A stretch of 64,000 nt of DNA. Origin: Pseudomonadota bacterium. GTDB lineage: Bacteria > Desulfobacterota > Binatia > Binatales > Binataceae. Under the pieces are notes generated by a model. It had not been told where the DNA came from and did no database searches. It saw only the letters and a list, made by a program, of their open reading frames with translations. Made by a program: the position numbers and the translations under genes. Shown here piece after piece: positions 16,377 to 24,790 of the stretch; positions within the stretch are counted from its first letter, which is position 1; the number at the start of each line of letters is the position of its first letter. Where the stretch lies: assembly GCA_021324855.1 (NCBI GenBank), contig JAJPIG010000013.1:1-64000 (forward strand), given 5' to 3'.

Positions 16377-17030
16377 TCATTTGAGTTCGATCGTCAGATG
16401 GCGGTAATTCGTGCTTCCCAGGTTCTTTAGTTTGCGCGCCATCCCGGCGGGTTGCCAATGCACGCTGTGGTCGCGCCGGTCTTCCTCGCTGATCCGCGCA
16501 TCGCCGGCTGCCGCCGGTTCGGCGACGCCCACCCGGGCACCCTGCAGGACGTAGGTTACCGAATCGCGCTCGCTCGCGATGATCGCTTCCTCTTCCGGCG
16601 CGAGCATCGTTTCTGAAATCGCGACGCGGTCGTTCTCGAGAATCCGCACGGTGCCCGGGGTCGGCCGCTGTCCCACCAGAGCCTCGCACTTGGCGAAGCT
16701 CATCGACTTCTGCTCGGCGCGCGCGGGACGCTTGAGTTCAACCAATACTTCGCGATAGGGGCCGGGACCGTTGTTGATGAAGGTCTCGGACTTGTTGCCT
16801 GGATAGGTGTAAACGGCGCGTTCGTGCGCATCGATGTTGTACGGCTCGACGCCGTGACGACTGACGGTCAGCACCGCCGGCGCTGTTACATAGAAGAGGT
16901 ATTCGAGCGCATGATGATGATGCGGGAAGCGCTCGCCCGCCGCCACGTCCATCTCCCACACTTTCACGTCGTCGTTCTCGAAGATCATCCTGGTCGCGAC
17001 TCCGGCAACCTGCCTCGGTTGATCGCTCAT
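16377..17030 (-). CDS. Bicupin protein
   Basis: A 217-residue protein with two cupin halves. The first has GERFPHHHHALEYLFYVTAPAV, with a metal-binding His cluster and Glu, and the second has SVTYVLQGARVGV. The second half lacks an obvious His cluster, so probably only one site binds metal. The start MSDQPRQVAG at 17030 follows GGAGG; a 33-residue upstream extension is unlikely. It is divergent from the trp operon leader and shares that intergenic region. Substrate unknown. Confidence 0.75.
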   Translation of the reverse strand: MSDQPRQVAGVATRMIFENDDVKVWEMDVAAGERFPHHHHALEYLFYVTAPAVLTVSRHGVEPYNIDAHERAVYTYPGNKSETFINNGPGPYREVLVELKRPARAEQKSMSFAKCEALVGQRPTPGTVRILENDRVAISETMLAPEEEAIIASERDSVTYVLQGARVGVAEPAAAGDARISEEDRRDHSVHWQPAGMARKLKNLGSTNYRHLTIELK

Positions 17031-17112
17031 GATGCGCTCCTCCACGAATTGATGGTCCGAGCTTGACGGCCCGCCTCGGTCATTCGTATAGCACGGCTTT
17101 ACCGAAACCGCC

Positions 17113-17141
17113 TTGACAGACCGGCACATGGTCGATAGTCA
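17113..17141 (+). promoter_or_regulatory. Predicted sigma-70 promoter of the trp operon
   Basis: A perfect TTGACA (17113-17118) is followed after 17 bases by TAGTCA (17136-17141), a weak -10. Transcription would begin near 17148, only about five bases before the trpL ATG. The leader peptide would then be nearly leaderless, which agrees with the absence of a ribosome-binding site. Confidence 0.45.
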
Positions 17142-17152
17142 ATAGTACTGCG

Positions 17153-17233
17153 ATGAATCGGATTGGACATGCTGCAAGCTGGTGGGTCTGGCGACTCGAT
17201 GCCGAGGGATCCGCTCGCGCGCCGCTCGTCTAA
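17153..17233 (+). CDS. trpL: trp operon leader peptide TrpL (26 aa)
   Basis: A 26-codon frame, MNRIGHAASWWVWRLDAEGS then ARAPLV, with three Trp codons within four (17180-17191). It ends at TAA 22 bases before a strong intrinsic terminator and lies 103 bases before trpE. Such a Trp-rich peptide is the sensor of transcription attenuation: when charged tRNA-Trp is scarce the ribosome stalls on the Trp codons and the terminator does not form. It has no Shine-Dalgarno and is probably leaderless, as trpL is in several other bacteria. Confidence 0.87.
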   Translation: MNRIGHAASWWVWRLDAEGSARAPLV

Positions 17234-17255
17234 TCGAACTCGGAGAACGTAATCG

Positions 17256-17290
17256 AAGGCCGCGGGCACGATGCCTCGCGGCCTTTTTTA
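17256..17290 (+). terminator. trp attenuator terminator
   Basis: AAGGCCGCG (17256-17264) pairs with CGCGGCCTT (17277-17285), with an inner GGCA/TGCC stem and a three-base loop, followed by a run of six T. Its position between trpL and trpE marks it as the attenuator. A competing antiterminator pairing could not be drawn confidently by eye. Confidence 0.88.
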
Positions 17291-17336
17291 TTGCATGGAG
17301 ATGGACTGTCCGAATGGCTGACCCGGCGACGAAGCG

Positions 17337-18842
17337 ATGCTGAGACCTGATGTGAGCGAGTTCGAAACCCTGGCGAAGCGGGGCTTCAACCTGATTCCGG
17401 TGTGCCGCGAAATCGCGGCGGACCTGGAGACGCCGGTCTCGGCCTTTCTGAAAATCGCCGGCGAGCGCGATTACTCGTTTCTGCTCGAAAGCCTGACCGG
17501 CGGCGAGAAATGGGCGCGTTACAGCTTTCTCGGCGCGGAACCGTCGCTGGTGATGAAGCTTAAGGGCGGGCGCATGGAGCTGATTCCCCCGCATGGCGGG
17601 ACTCCGGAAATTCGCCGCGCAGGCGACCCGATCGCGGAGATTCGCCGCGAGCTCGCTCGTTATCGCGCGCCCGAACTGCCGTATCTGCCGCGCTTCTTCG
17701 GCGGCGCGGTCGGGTTTCTCTCGTATGACTTGGCGCTCGCGATAGAAGGCCTGGCGTCAGGTCATCCGGGATTGGAAACGCCGGAGATGTGTCTCACTTT
17801 TACCGACACGGTGCTCGTGTTCGACAACCTGAGCCAGAAGATTAAGCTCATCGCCAACGTCGTGCTGGACGGCTTCGGTTCTATCCGTGCCGCCTATGCG
17901 AGCGCAGAGAAGAAGATTGAAAATCTCATCGCCCGGCTCGCCGGCCTGCCGCGTACGCCGGCTCTCTCGCACCGTCGTGGCGGACCGTACGAGCCGGCCA
18001 TGGTCGGCGGATCGCGCGCCGACTACGTCGCGGCGATGAGCCGCGCGCGCGAACAGATTGTCGCCGGTGAAGCGCTCCGGATCGTGCCGAGCGTGCGTTT
18101 CGAAGCGCCGCTCGCGGCGCATCCGTTCAATCTCTATCGCGGCCTGCGCGCAATCAGTCCTTCGCCTTACATGTTCTACCTGCGCCTTGGCGATGAGACA
18201 ATCGTCGGCGCGTCGCCCGAGTCGATGGTGCGCGTGGAAGGGCGCGAGGTGACTCTGCGTCCGACCGCGGGATGGCGTCCGCGCGGCGCGAGCGACGCCG
18301 AGGATCGCAGCCTGGAAAGCCAGATGCTCGCCGATCAGATCGATCGTGCGGCTCATCTGACGCTTGTCGATGCGGCGCGCGGCGACCTCGGGCGCATCGC
18401 ACGGGTCGGATCGATCGAAGTCACCGAGCTGATGACCGTCGAGCGCTACGCCGATGAAATGCTGATGGTCTCGAACATGCGCGGAATCCTGCGCGAAGGC
18501 GCCGACGCCCTCGACGCCTTTAGCGCCGCGTTTCCGCCGGGCGGCGCGTCGGGGCTGCCGCGCCGGCGCGCCCTCGAACTTGTCGATCAACTCGAGCCGG
18601 GACGGCGCGGAATCTTCTTCGGCGCGGTCGGCTACTTCAGTTTCGTCGGGAACCTCGACACCGCGATTGCCTCGCGCACGATGCTGGTGCGCGATGGACG
18701 CCTTCACCTCCGCGCCGCCGAGCCGATCAGCCCGGAAAGCGATCCCGCGGCGGCATTCGAAAGTTCGCTGGGACAGGCGCGCGCGATCGGACGTGCGATC
18801 GCGGCGGCGCGCGAATTCGAGAACGGCGGCGCGCAGGAGTAG
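17337..18842 (+). CDS. trpE: TrpE-like anthranilate synthase component I, active site degenerate
   Basis: A 501-residue TrpE homologue by length, order of blocks and operon place. TrpE makes anthranilate from chorismate. The N-terminal allosteric tryptophan motif is intact (SFLLES, residues 47-52). The catalytic half is not. The usual AEH glutamate is Ala339 (DRAAH), the catalytic His of VMH is Leu376 (YADEML), and the Mg-binding E-Y-x-E near the end reads AFES (473-476). GAGIV reads AAEPI (460-464), and SGAPK reads SGLPR. The frame has no stops or frameshift. It is probably a pseudoenzyme or has new chemistry. trpGD starts two bases later. Confidence 0.88.
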   Translation: MLRPDVSEFETLAKRGFNLIPVCREIAADLETPVSAFLKIAGERDYSFLLESLTGGEKWARYSFLGAEPSLVMKLKGGRMELIPPHGGTPEIRRAGDPIAEIRRELARYRAPELPYLPRFFGGAVGFLSYDLALAIEGLASGHPGLETPEMCLTFTDTVLVFDNLSQKIKLIANVVLDGFGSIRAAYASAEKKIENLIARLAGLPRTPALSHRRGGPYEPAMVGGSRADYVAAMSRAREQIVAGEALRIVPSVRFEAPLAAHPFNLYRGLRAISPSPYMFYLRLGDETIVGASPESMVRVEGREVTLRPTAGWRPRGASDAEDRSLESQMLADQIDRAAHLTLVDAARGDLGRIARVGSIEVTELMTVERYADEMLMVSNMRGILREGADALDAFSAAFPPGGASGLPRRRALELVDQLEPGRRGIFFGAVGYFSFVGNLDTAIASRTMLVRDGRLHLRAAEPISPESDPAAAFESSLGQARAIGRAIAAAREFENGGAQE

Positions 18843-18844
18843 CG

Positions 18845-20446
18845 ATGGCGCGCGTGCTCGTAATCGACAATCACGACTCGATGGCCTGGAATCTCGCGCA
18901 GCGGATGGCCGAGCTGGGCGCTGAGCCGATCGTGCAAGCGAGCGACGCGATCGATCTCGCCGGCGTGCGCGCGCTCGGTCCCGACGCAATCGTGATCGGA
19001 CCCGGTGCGGGCGCGCCCGAGCGCGCGGGCCTCTCGGTCGAGGTGGTCCGCGAGTTCGGCGCCGACGTGCCGATTCTCGGCGTCGCGCTGGGCAACCTGT
19101 GCATCGCAGCGGCTTACGGCGCGCGCGTCGTGCGCGCCTCCCATCTGATGATCGGGCGCCACGCTTCGGTGAGCCACGACGGCAAGACGATCTTCGCCGG
19201 CATTCCGAGCCCGGCCGAGATGATGCGCTATCACGCGCTGGCCGTCGATCCCGATTCGATTCCCGAGACGCTGAGCGTCAGCGCGCGCACCGCGGAAGGC
19301 GAGGTAATGGGCCTGCGGCATCGCCGGTACCTTGTCGAGGGCGTGCAGTTCGATCCCGGCTCGCTGATGACCCGGCACGGCCGCGATCTGCTGGCGAACT
19401 TTCTCGCCCGCAGCGGAGTGGTAACCAGCCTGCGCAAAGCATTCTTCACGCTCGTCGAGGGACGGCGGCTTGAGCCGGAGCAGGCGGAGCGCGCGATCGG
19501 TGAGATGCTTGACGATCAAGCGCCCGAGGCGCTCGCCGCCGGCTTCATCGTCGCGCTCAAGTTGCGCGGTGAGAGCGCCGCCGAACTTATCGGTGGCGTG
19601 CGCGCGATGTTGCGGCGGGCGCGCCAGGTTGATCTCAATGACGGCCGCGTGCTCGACACCGCGGGCACGGGCGGCGACAACTCCGGCACCTTCAACATCT
19701 CGACCGGCGCGGCACTGGTCGCAGCGGCCGCCGGCGTGCCGGTCGCAAAGCATGGCAATCGCGCCTTCAGCGGACGCTCCGGCGCAGCCGATGCACTGGA
19801 GCGCTTCGGGATCAAGATCGATTGCGATCCGGAGGGTTTGCGGCGATGCCTGCGCGCCGCCGGCATCTGTTTCATCTTCGCCCCCGCCTATCATCCGGTG
19901 CTCGCCCGCGTCGGCGGACTGCGCCGCGCACTTGCGGTCCGCACGCTGTTCAACCTGATGGCGCCGCTCGCGAATCCGGCGCGCCCGCGCTTTCAATTGC
20001 TCGGGGTCGCGGAGGATTGGCTGGTGCGTCCGATGGCCGAGGCGCTCAAGGCGCTCGACCTGGAGCATGCGATGGTGGTGCACGGACGCGACGGGCTCGA
20101 CGAAATTTCGCTCAGCGCTCCGACCCACATCGCTGAGGTGCGCCGCGGCGCGGAAATCGAGGAGTACGAGATCGAGCCGGCGACGTTCGGTTTGTCGATC
20201 GCGAGCCGGGCGGCGCTCGCCGTTAACGATGCCGAACACGCGGTGGAGACGCTCCGTGCCGCGCTTGCGGGCACTCCCGGCCCGGCGCAAGATGTGCTCG
20301 CGCTGAATGCCGGCGCCTCTATTTATGTCGGTGGCGGTGCGGCTTCCTTTGAGGCTGGCATCGCGATCGCGCGCGCCGTGCTCGCAGCGGGCGGCGCGCT
20401 CGAAACTGTCGAAAAGCTCCGCCGCGCGAGCCGGGGAGAATTGTGA
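18845..20446 (+). CDS. trpGD: TrpGD fusion: inactive glutaminase-like domain plus anthranilate phosphoribosyltransferase
   Basis: A 533-residue fusion. Residues 1-190 form a class I glutamine amidotransferase (TrpG) fold whose triad is lost. GVCLGHQ reads GVALGNL (Ala81), and QFHPES reads QFDPGS (Asp170, Gly172). The structural segment RYHALAV remains. Residues 195-533 are TrpD, which adds phosphoribosyl to anthranilate. Its key motifs are kept: GTGGD (274-278), NIST, KHGNR (302-306) and DGLDE (416-420). GPL has become APL. The fusion order matches TrpGD of enterobacteria, so the TrpD half should be active while the TrpG half cannot release ammonia from glutamine. Confidence 0.92.
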   Translation: MARVLVIDNHDSMAWNLAQRMAELGAEPIVQASDAIDLAGVRALGPDAIVIGPGAGAPERAGLSVEVVREFGADVPILGVALGNLCIAAAYGARVVRASHLMIGRHASVSHDGKTIFAGIPSPAEMMRYHALAVDPDSIPETLSVSARTAEGEVMGLRHRRYLVEGVQFDPGSLMTRHGRDLLANFLARSGVVTSLRKAFFTLVEGRRLEPEQAERAIGEMLDDQAPEALAAGFIVALKLRGESAAELIGGVRAMLRRARQVDLNDGRVLDTAGTGGDNSGTFNISTGAALVAAAAGVPVAKHGNRAFSGRSGAADALERFGIKIDCDPEGLRRCLRAAGICFIFAPAYHPVLARVGGLRRALAVRTLFNLMAPLANPARPRFQLLGVAEDWLVRPMAEALKALDLEHAMVVHGRDGLDEISLSAPTHIAEVRRGAEIEEYEIEPATFGLSIASRAALAVNDAEHAVETLRAALAGTPGPAQDVLALNAGASIYVGGGAASFEAGIAIARAVLAAGGALETVEKLRRASRGEL

Positions 20447-21243
20447 TGGCGTCTGTGCTCGAGCGAATTTTCGCCGCCAAGCGAATCGAGGTCGACGAGC
20501 GCCGGCGCGCGCTCCCGCTCGAAGCCGTGATGGCAGCAGCCGCCCGCGCACCGCATCCGAAGGATTTCGCCAGCGCGCTCCGAAATCGTCGACCGGCCAT
20601 CATCGCGGAGATCAAACGGGCCTCGCCGAGCAAGGGTGACATCCTGCCCGGCCTCGATCCGGCGGCGGTGGCGCGCGATTACGCCTCGTCAGGCGCGGCG
20701 GCGCTGTCGGTGCTGACTGACGCTCACTTTAAAGGAACGCTTGAAGATTTGCGGGCGGTGCGCGCGACCGTCGATCTGCCGCTGCTGCGCAAGGACTTCG
20801 TGCTCGATGCGTACCAGGTCTATGAAGCGCGCGCGGCGGGCGCGGATTGTATCCTGCTGATTGCCGCGATGCTTGGCGAGGACGAGATGCGGCGGCTCGC
20901 CCGATGCGCACACGAACTGAAGATGGCAGCGCTGGTGGAGGTTCATAATCGCGCTGAGCTCGAAAGCGCTGAGCGCGTCGGTGCTCAATTGCTCGGAATC
21001 AACAACCGCGATCTGCATACCTTCCACACCTCGCTTTCGGTTACCGAAGAGCTGCTGCGCGGCTATCGCGGCGGCGCGCTGATCGTCGCGGAGAGCGGGA
21101 TCGATTCTCCTGACGATATCCGGCGGCTTGCCCGGGCCGGAGCGCAAGCGTTTCTGATCGGCGAAAGCCTGCTGCGCGATGGACACCCGCGCGAGCGGCT
21201 CGCCGCGATGGCCGGTGCGCTCGACGGAGTTAACGCGCGATGA
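20446..21243 (+). CDS. trpC: Indole-3-glycerol phosphate synthase
   Basis: A 265-residue TIM-barrel enzyme that closes the indole ring. Conserved residues are in place: AEIKRASPSKG, LRKDFVLDAYQ, LVEVH, GINNRDL and AESGID. The ATG at 20446 overlaps the trpGD stop (TGATG) after GGGGAGAA. A GTG three bases earlier is possible but less likely. It overlaps trpF by four bases. Confidence 0.96.
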   Translation: MASVLERIFAAKRIEVDERRRALPLEAVMAAAARAPHPKDFASALRNRRPAIIAEIKRASPSKGDILPGLDPAAVARDYASSGAAALSVLTDAHFKGTLEDLRAVRATVDLPLLRKDFVLDAYQVYEARAAGADCILLIAAMLGEDEMRRLARCAHELKMAALVEVHNRAELESAERVGAQLLGINNRDLHTFHTSLSVTEELLRGYRGGALIVAESGIDSPDDIRRLARAGAQAFLIGESLLRDGHPRERLAAMAGALDGVNAR

Positions 21244-21851
21244 GTGTAAAGATCAAAATCTGCGGCGTCACTCGGGTGGAGGACGCGATGCTGGCCGTCG
21301 AACTCGGCGCGGACTTTATCGGGTTGAACTTCCATCCGCCGAGCCCGCGCTGCATAGCGATCGATCGCGCGCGCGAGATCCGGATTGCGGTTGCCGATCG
21401 ATGTCGTATCGTCGGCGTGTTCGTCAACGCATCGCGCGAATACATCGCGGAGCGCATGACCGCGCTCCGGCTCGACCTTATCCAATTTCATGGTGATGAA
21501 GATGAAGCGGCACTTGAAGGATGGGGCGTGCCGACGATCCGCGCGATTCGACTGAAGCCCGAGGATTACGGCGCGCCGTTTCCGCCCACGCGCGCCGAGT
21601 ACATCCTGATCGACCGGTTTCATCCGCAACTCTACGGCGGCGCCGGCCGGACGATTGCGCTCGAAGGTTTGCGCGGACGCGATTTGAGCCGGGTCTTCAT
21701 TTCCGGCGGCCTTACGCCCGACAATGTCGCGGCGGCAGTGGCGCTTAATCCATTCGCGATCGATGTGGCGAGCGGCGTTGAATCAGCGCCCGGCGTCAAG
21801 CACGATGCGAAGCTCAGGAGCTTCTTTCGCAATGCAAAGTTATCCGGATAG
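21240..21851 (+). CDS. trpF: Phosphoribosylanthranilate isomerase
   Basis: A 203-residue TIM-barrel enzyme. The catalytic Cys lies in KIKICGVT and the Asp in YILIDRF. The phosphate-binding motifs [10 protein letters not shown] and AIDVASGVE are present. It starts inside the trpC stop (ATGA) and its 3' end overlaps trpB by 20 bases, so translation is coupled. It catalyses the step between TrpD and TrpC. Confidence 0.95.
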   Translation: MSVKIKICGVTRVEDAMLAVELGADFIGLNFHPPSPRCIAIDRAREIRIAVADRCRIVGVFVNASREYIAERMTALRLDLIQFHGDEDEAALEGWGVPTIRAIRLKPEDYGAPFPPTRAEYILIDRFHPQLYGGAGRTIALEGLRGRDLSRVFISGGLTPDNVAAAVALNPFAIDVASGVESAPGVKHDAKLRSFFRNAKLSG

Positions 21852-23031
21852 GCACGGACGCTACGGTCGTTTCGGCGGGCGCTACATCGCCGAAACTCTG
21901 ATGCCTGCGTTGGTCGAGCTTGAGCATGCATACCGCGCCGCGCGCCGCGATCCGAAGTTCAAAGCCGAGTTCGAGCGCAACCTGCGCGACTACGTCGGCC
22001 GGCCGACGCCGCTGTTCCATGCCGCCAATCTGACGCGCCGGCTCGGCGGCGCGAAAATCTATCTGAAGCGCGAGGATCTCTGTCATACAGGCGCGCACAA
22101 GGTGAATAACACGCTCGGTCAGGCGCTGCTCGCGGCACGAATGGGCAAGCGACGTATTACCGCCGAGACCGGCGCGGGACAGCACGGCGTCGCGACCGCG
22201 ACGATGGCCGCACTGTTCGGGATGCAATGCGAAGTCTTCATGGGCACGCTCGACATCGAGCGCCAGGCACTCAACGTCTTCCGGATGAAGCTGCTGGGCG
22301 CGAAGGTCACGCCGGTCGATTCGGGCAGCCGCGGACTCAAGGATGCGATGAACGAGGCGCTGCGCGATTGGATCGCGACCGTGCGCGACACTTATTACCT
22401 CATCGGCACGGCGGCCGGGCCGCATCCGTATCCATGGATCGTGCGCGAGTTCCAGACCGTGATCGGCCGCGAAACGCGCCGTCAGATCCTCGCCGCGGAA
22501 GGCCGCCTGCCTGATTTGCTGGTCGCGTGCGTAAATGGCGGCTCCAACGCGATCGGACTGTTTCATCCCTTCATAAAGGATAGTGGCGTGAGGATGATCG
22601 GCGTCGAGGCAGGCGGGCTTGGATTAAACGGTCCCTCGCATGCCGCGACGATCACGGCCGGTTCGGTCGGCGTACTGCACGGCGCGCGCACGTTCCTGTT
22701 ACAGGACGAACTCGGCCAGATTCGCGAGACTCATTCGATCGCTGCCGGGCTCGATTATCCGGGGGTCGGCCCGGAGCTCGCATGGCTCAAGGATTCGGGC
22801 CGCGCTGAGTACGCCACCATTACTGACGCCGAGGCGCTTGCGGCGCTGCGGACGCTCTCCGAGACCGAAGGCATCATTCCGGCGCTCGAGAGCGCTCACG
22901 CGGTGGCGCACGCGATCCGGATCGCGCCGGAACTTCCCAGGGAACAGGTGATGATCGTCAATCTCTCCGGCCGCGGCGACAAGGATATGCAGACTGTTGC
23001 TGGCGCGCTCGGAACGGGCCTCAAGGAGTGA
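21832..23031 (+). CDS. trpB: Tryptophan synthase beta chain
   Basis: A 399-residue PLP enzyme that joins indole with serine. The PLP lysine is in [10 protein letters not shown], the catalytic Glu in [11 protein letters not shown] and the phosphate cup in NGGSNAIG. The ATG at 21832 follows CAGGAG; in-frame codons upstream belong to the trpF overlap. It is the classical TrpB1 form that pairs with TrpA encoded next. Confidence 0.97.
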   Translation: MQSYPDRHGRYGRFGGRYIAETLMPALVELEHAYRAARRDPKFKAEFERNLRDYVGRPTPLFHAANLTRRLGGAKIYLKREDLCHTGAHKVNNTLGQALLAARMGKRRITAETGAGQHGVATATMAALFGMQCEVFMGTLDIERQALNVFRMKLLGAKVTPVDSGSRGLKDAMNEALRDWIATVRDTYYLIGTAAGPHPYPWIVREFQTVIGRETRRQILAAEGRLPDLLVACVNGGSNAIGLFHPFIKDSGVRMIGVEAGGLGLNGPSHAATITAGSVGVLHGARTFLLQDELGQIRETHSIAAGLDYPGVGPELAWLKDSGRAEYATITDAEALAALRTLSETEGIIPALESAHAVAHAIRIAPELPREQVMIVNLSGRGDKDMQTVAGALGTGLKE

Positions 23032-23039
23032 GGAGGGTA

Positions 23040-23867
23040 ATGAGCGGGCGAATCGAAAGGAAATTTCGCGCACTGGCCGAGCGCGGCGAAGCCGCCCTGA
23101 TTCCGTTCGTCTTCGCGGGCGACCCGACGCTCGACCATACACGCCGGATCGTGCTCGAGCTTGAATCGCGCGGTGCGGATCTGATCGAGCTCGGCGTGCC
23201 GTTTTCCGATCCGATGGCTGACGGGCCGGCGAATCAGCGCGCCGGCGCACGTGCGCTTCGGGCCGGCGCCTCGGTCGCCGCGGTCCTCGGCCTGGTCTCC
23301 GATCTGCGCAAGGAGACCGACATCCCGCTCGTGCTGTTCGGCTACTACAACCCGATTCTGCAGTACGGGCCGGCGCGCTTCGCGGCGGATGCCGAGCGGG
23401 CCGGCGCCGACGGATGCCTGGTGGTTGATCTGCCGCCCGAAGAGGCCGCTGAGCTTCGCGGTCCGATACGTGAACATGGCCTAGATCTGATCTATCTGCT
23501 CGCGCCGACCACGTCGCTCGAGCGGGCGCGGCGCATCGCGCGCGCGGCGAGCGGCTTCCTCTACTATGTCTCCGTGACGGGAGTAACCGGCACGCGCGCC
23601 GAGCTCGATTCCGATCTGGAGCCGCGCGTGCGTGAAATCCGAACGATCACGCGGCTGCCGATCGGCGTCGGCTTCGGCATCTCAACCGCCCAGCAGGCGG
23701 GGCAGGTAGCGAGCTTCGCGGCGGCGGTGGTCGTTGGGAGCGCATTCTCATTGCTAATCGAGGCGAATCCGCAGGCGCCGGAGCGCGCGGTCGGCGAGCT
23801 CGCGGGCGCGATGAAGGCAGCGGTTCGAGCATCGGCGAGCGCATCGGTCAGAGCGGTGAGCAGCTAA
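23040..23867 (+). CDS. trpA: Tryptophan synthase alpha chain
   Basis: A 275-residue TIM barrel that releases indole from indole-glycerol phosphate. The catalytic Glu is in ELGVPFSDP and the Asp in MADGP; the loop YVSVTGVTGTR is present. The ATG at 23040 follows AGGAGGG; a GTG at 23028 would overlap trpB but is less well placed. The Ala-rich tail adds few conserved residues. Confidence 0.95.
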   Translation: MSGRIERKFRALAERGEAALIPFVFAGDPTLDHTRRIVLELESRGADLIELGVPFSDPMADGPANQRAGARALRAGASVAAVLGLVSDLRKETDIPLVLFGYYNPILQYGPARFAADAERAGADGCLVVDLPPEEAAELRGPIREHGLDLIYLLAPTTSLERARRIARAASGFLYYVSVTGVTGTRAELDSDLEPRVREIRTITRLPIGVGFGISTAQQAGQVASFAAAVVVGSAFSLLIEANPQAPERAVGELAGAMKAAVRASASASVRAVSS

Positions 23868-23870
23868 TCG

Positions 23871-24758
23871 ATGGCGCAAAGGATACGCATGGAAAACGCA
23901 GCCGAGCGGCAGGAGGGCATGGCCGATGACCTGTGGACGAAATGCCCGGCTTGCAAGGGCATCACGTTTCGCAAGGAGGTCGAGCGCAACCTCAATGTCT
24001 GCCTGAAATGCGACTATCATTTTCGTCTGACCGTTGAGCAGCGCCTCGCCGTCACGATCGATCGCGGCACCTGGCGCGAGCGCTTCGCCGAGCTCGCCGG
24101 CACCGACCCGCTCGAGTTCATTGACAGCAAGCCCTACCCCGAGCGTCTGGCGCAGGCGCGCCGCGCGACCGGCCGTAACGATGCAGTGGTCGTCGGTACT
24201 GGAAAAATCGAAGGACAGCGTGCGGCGGTCGGCATCATGGATTTCAGCTTCATGGGCGGGAGCATGGGAATCGTCGTCGGCGAGAAGCTCGCCCGCCTCT
24301 TCGATTACGCGGCTGAGCAGCGACTGGGCGTGATCGTATTTTCGTCCTCGGGCGGCGCGCGGATGCAGGAGGGAGCGCTCGCGTTGATGCAGATGGCGAA
24401 GGTCGCGCTGGCGATTGGCCGCTTGCGCGATGCGCGGCTGCCGTACATCTCGGTGCTGTGCGATCCGACCGCTGGCGGCGTCGCGGCGTCCTTCTCGATG
24501 CTTGGCGACCTGAATATCGCGGAACCCGGCGCGCTGGTCGGATTTGCCGGCCGCCGTGTCATCGAACAGACAACCAACGAGCGGCTGCCGGACAGTTTTC
24601 AGCGTGCCGAGTTTTTGCTCGAGCACGGGATGCTCGACATGATCGTCGCGCGCGACCGGATGCGATTTACGCTCGCGACGCTGCTCAGGATGCTGACCTC
24701 GAACAGTCGAAAGGCCGCGCCAGGACGAGGGCAGGCGCGCAAAGCGCATCGAAGTTGA
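23871..24758 (+). CDS. accD: Acetyl-CoA carboxylase carboxyltransferase subunit beta
   Basis: A 295-residue carboxyltransferase subunit for malonyl-CoA synthesis. It has the N-terminal zinc ribbon CPAC...CLKC (about residues 24-45) and the crotonase-like core with MDFSFMGGSMG, SSGGARMQEG and DPTAGGVAASF. It begins three bases after trpA. The trpA-accD-folC order is common in proteobacteria. An ATG six codons later, after AAAGGA, is an alternative start. Confidence 0.95.
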   Translation: MAQRIRMENAAERQEGMADDLWTKCPACKGITFRKEVERNLNVCLKCDYHFRLTVEQRLAVTIDRGTWRERFAELAGTDPLEFIDSKPYPERLAQARRATGRNDAVVVGTGKIEGQRAAVGIMDFSFMGGSMGIVVGEKLARLFDYAAEQRLGVIVFSSSGGARMQEGALALMQMAKVALAIGRLRDARLPYISVLCDPTAGGVAASFSMLGDLNIAEPGALVGFAGRRVIEQTTNERLPDSFQRAEFLLEHGMLDMIVARDRMRFTLATLLRMLTSNSRKAAPGRGQARKAHRS

Positions 24759-24790
24759 TCCTTGCGGCGACGCCGCTAAAATTGCCACGC

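Noticed and set aside
18845-20446. Frameshift or nonsense decay explaining the missing TrpG residues
   Set aside because: The reading frame is continuous, flanking motifs align without gaps and the replaced residues are separate codon changes, so decay by frameshift does not explain them.
18704-20551. A 615-codon minus-strand frame opposite trpGD
   Set aside because: It is a mirror of the trpGD codon pattern, with no ribosome-binding site or recognisable domain.
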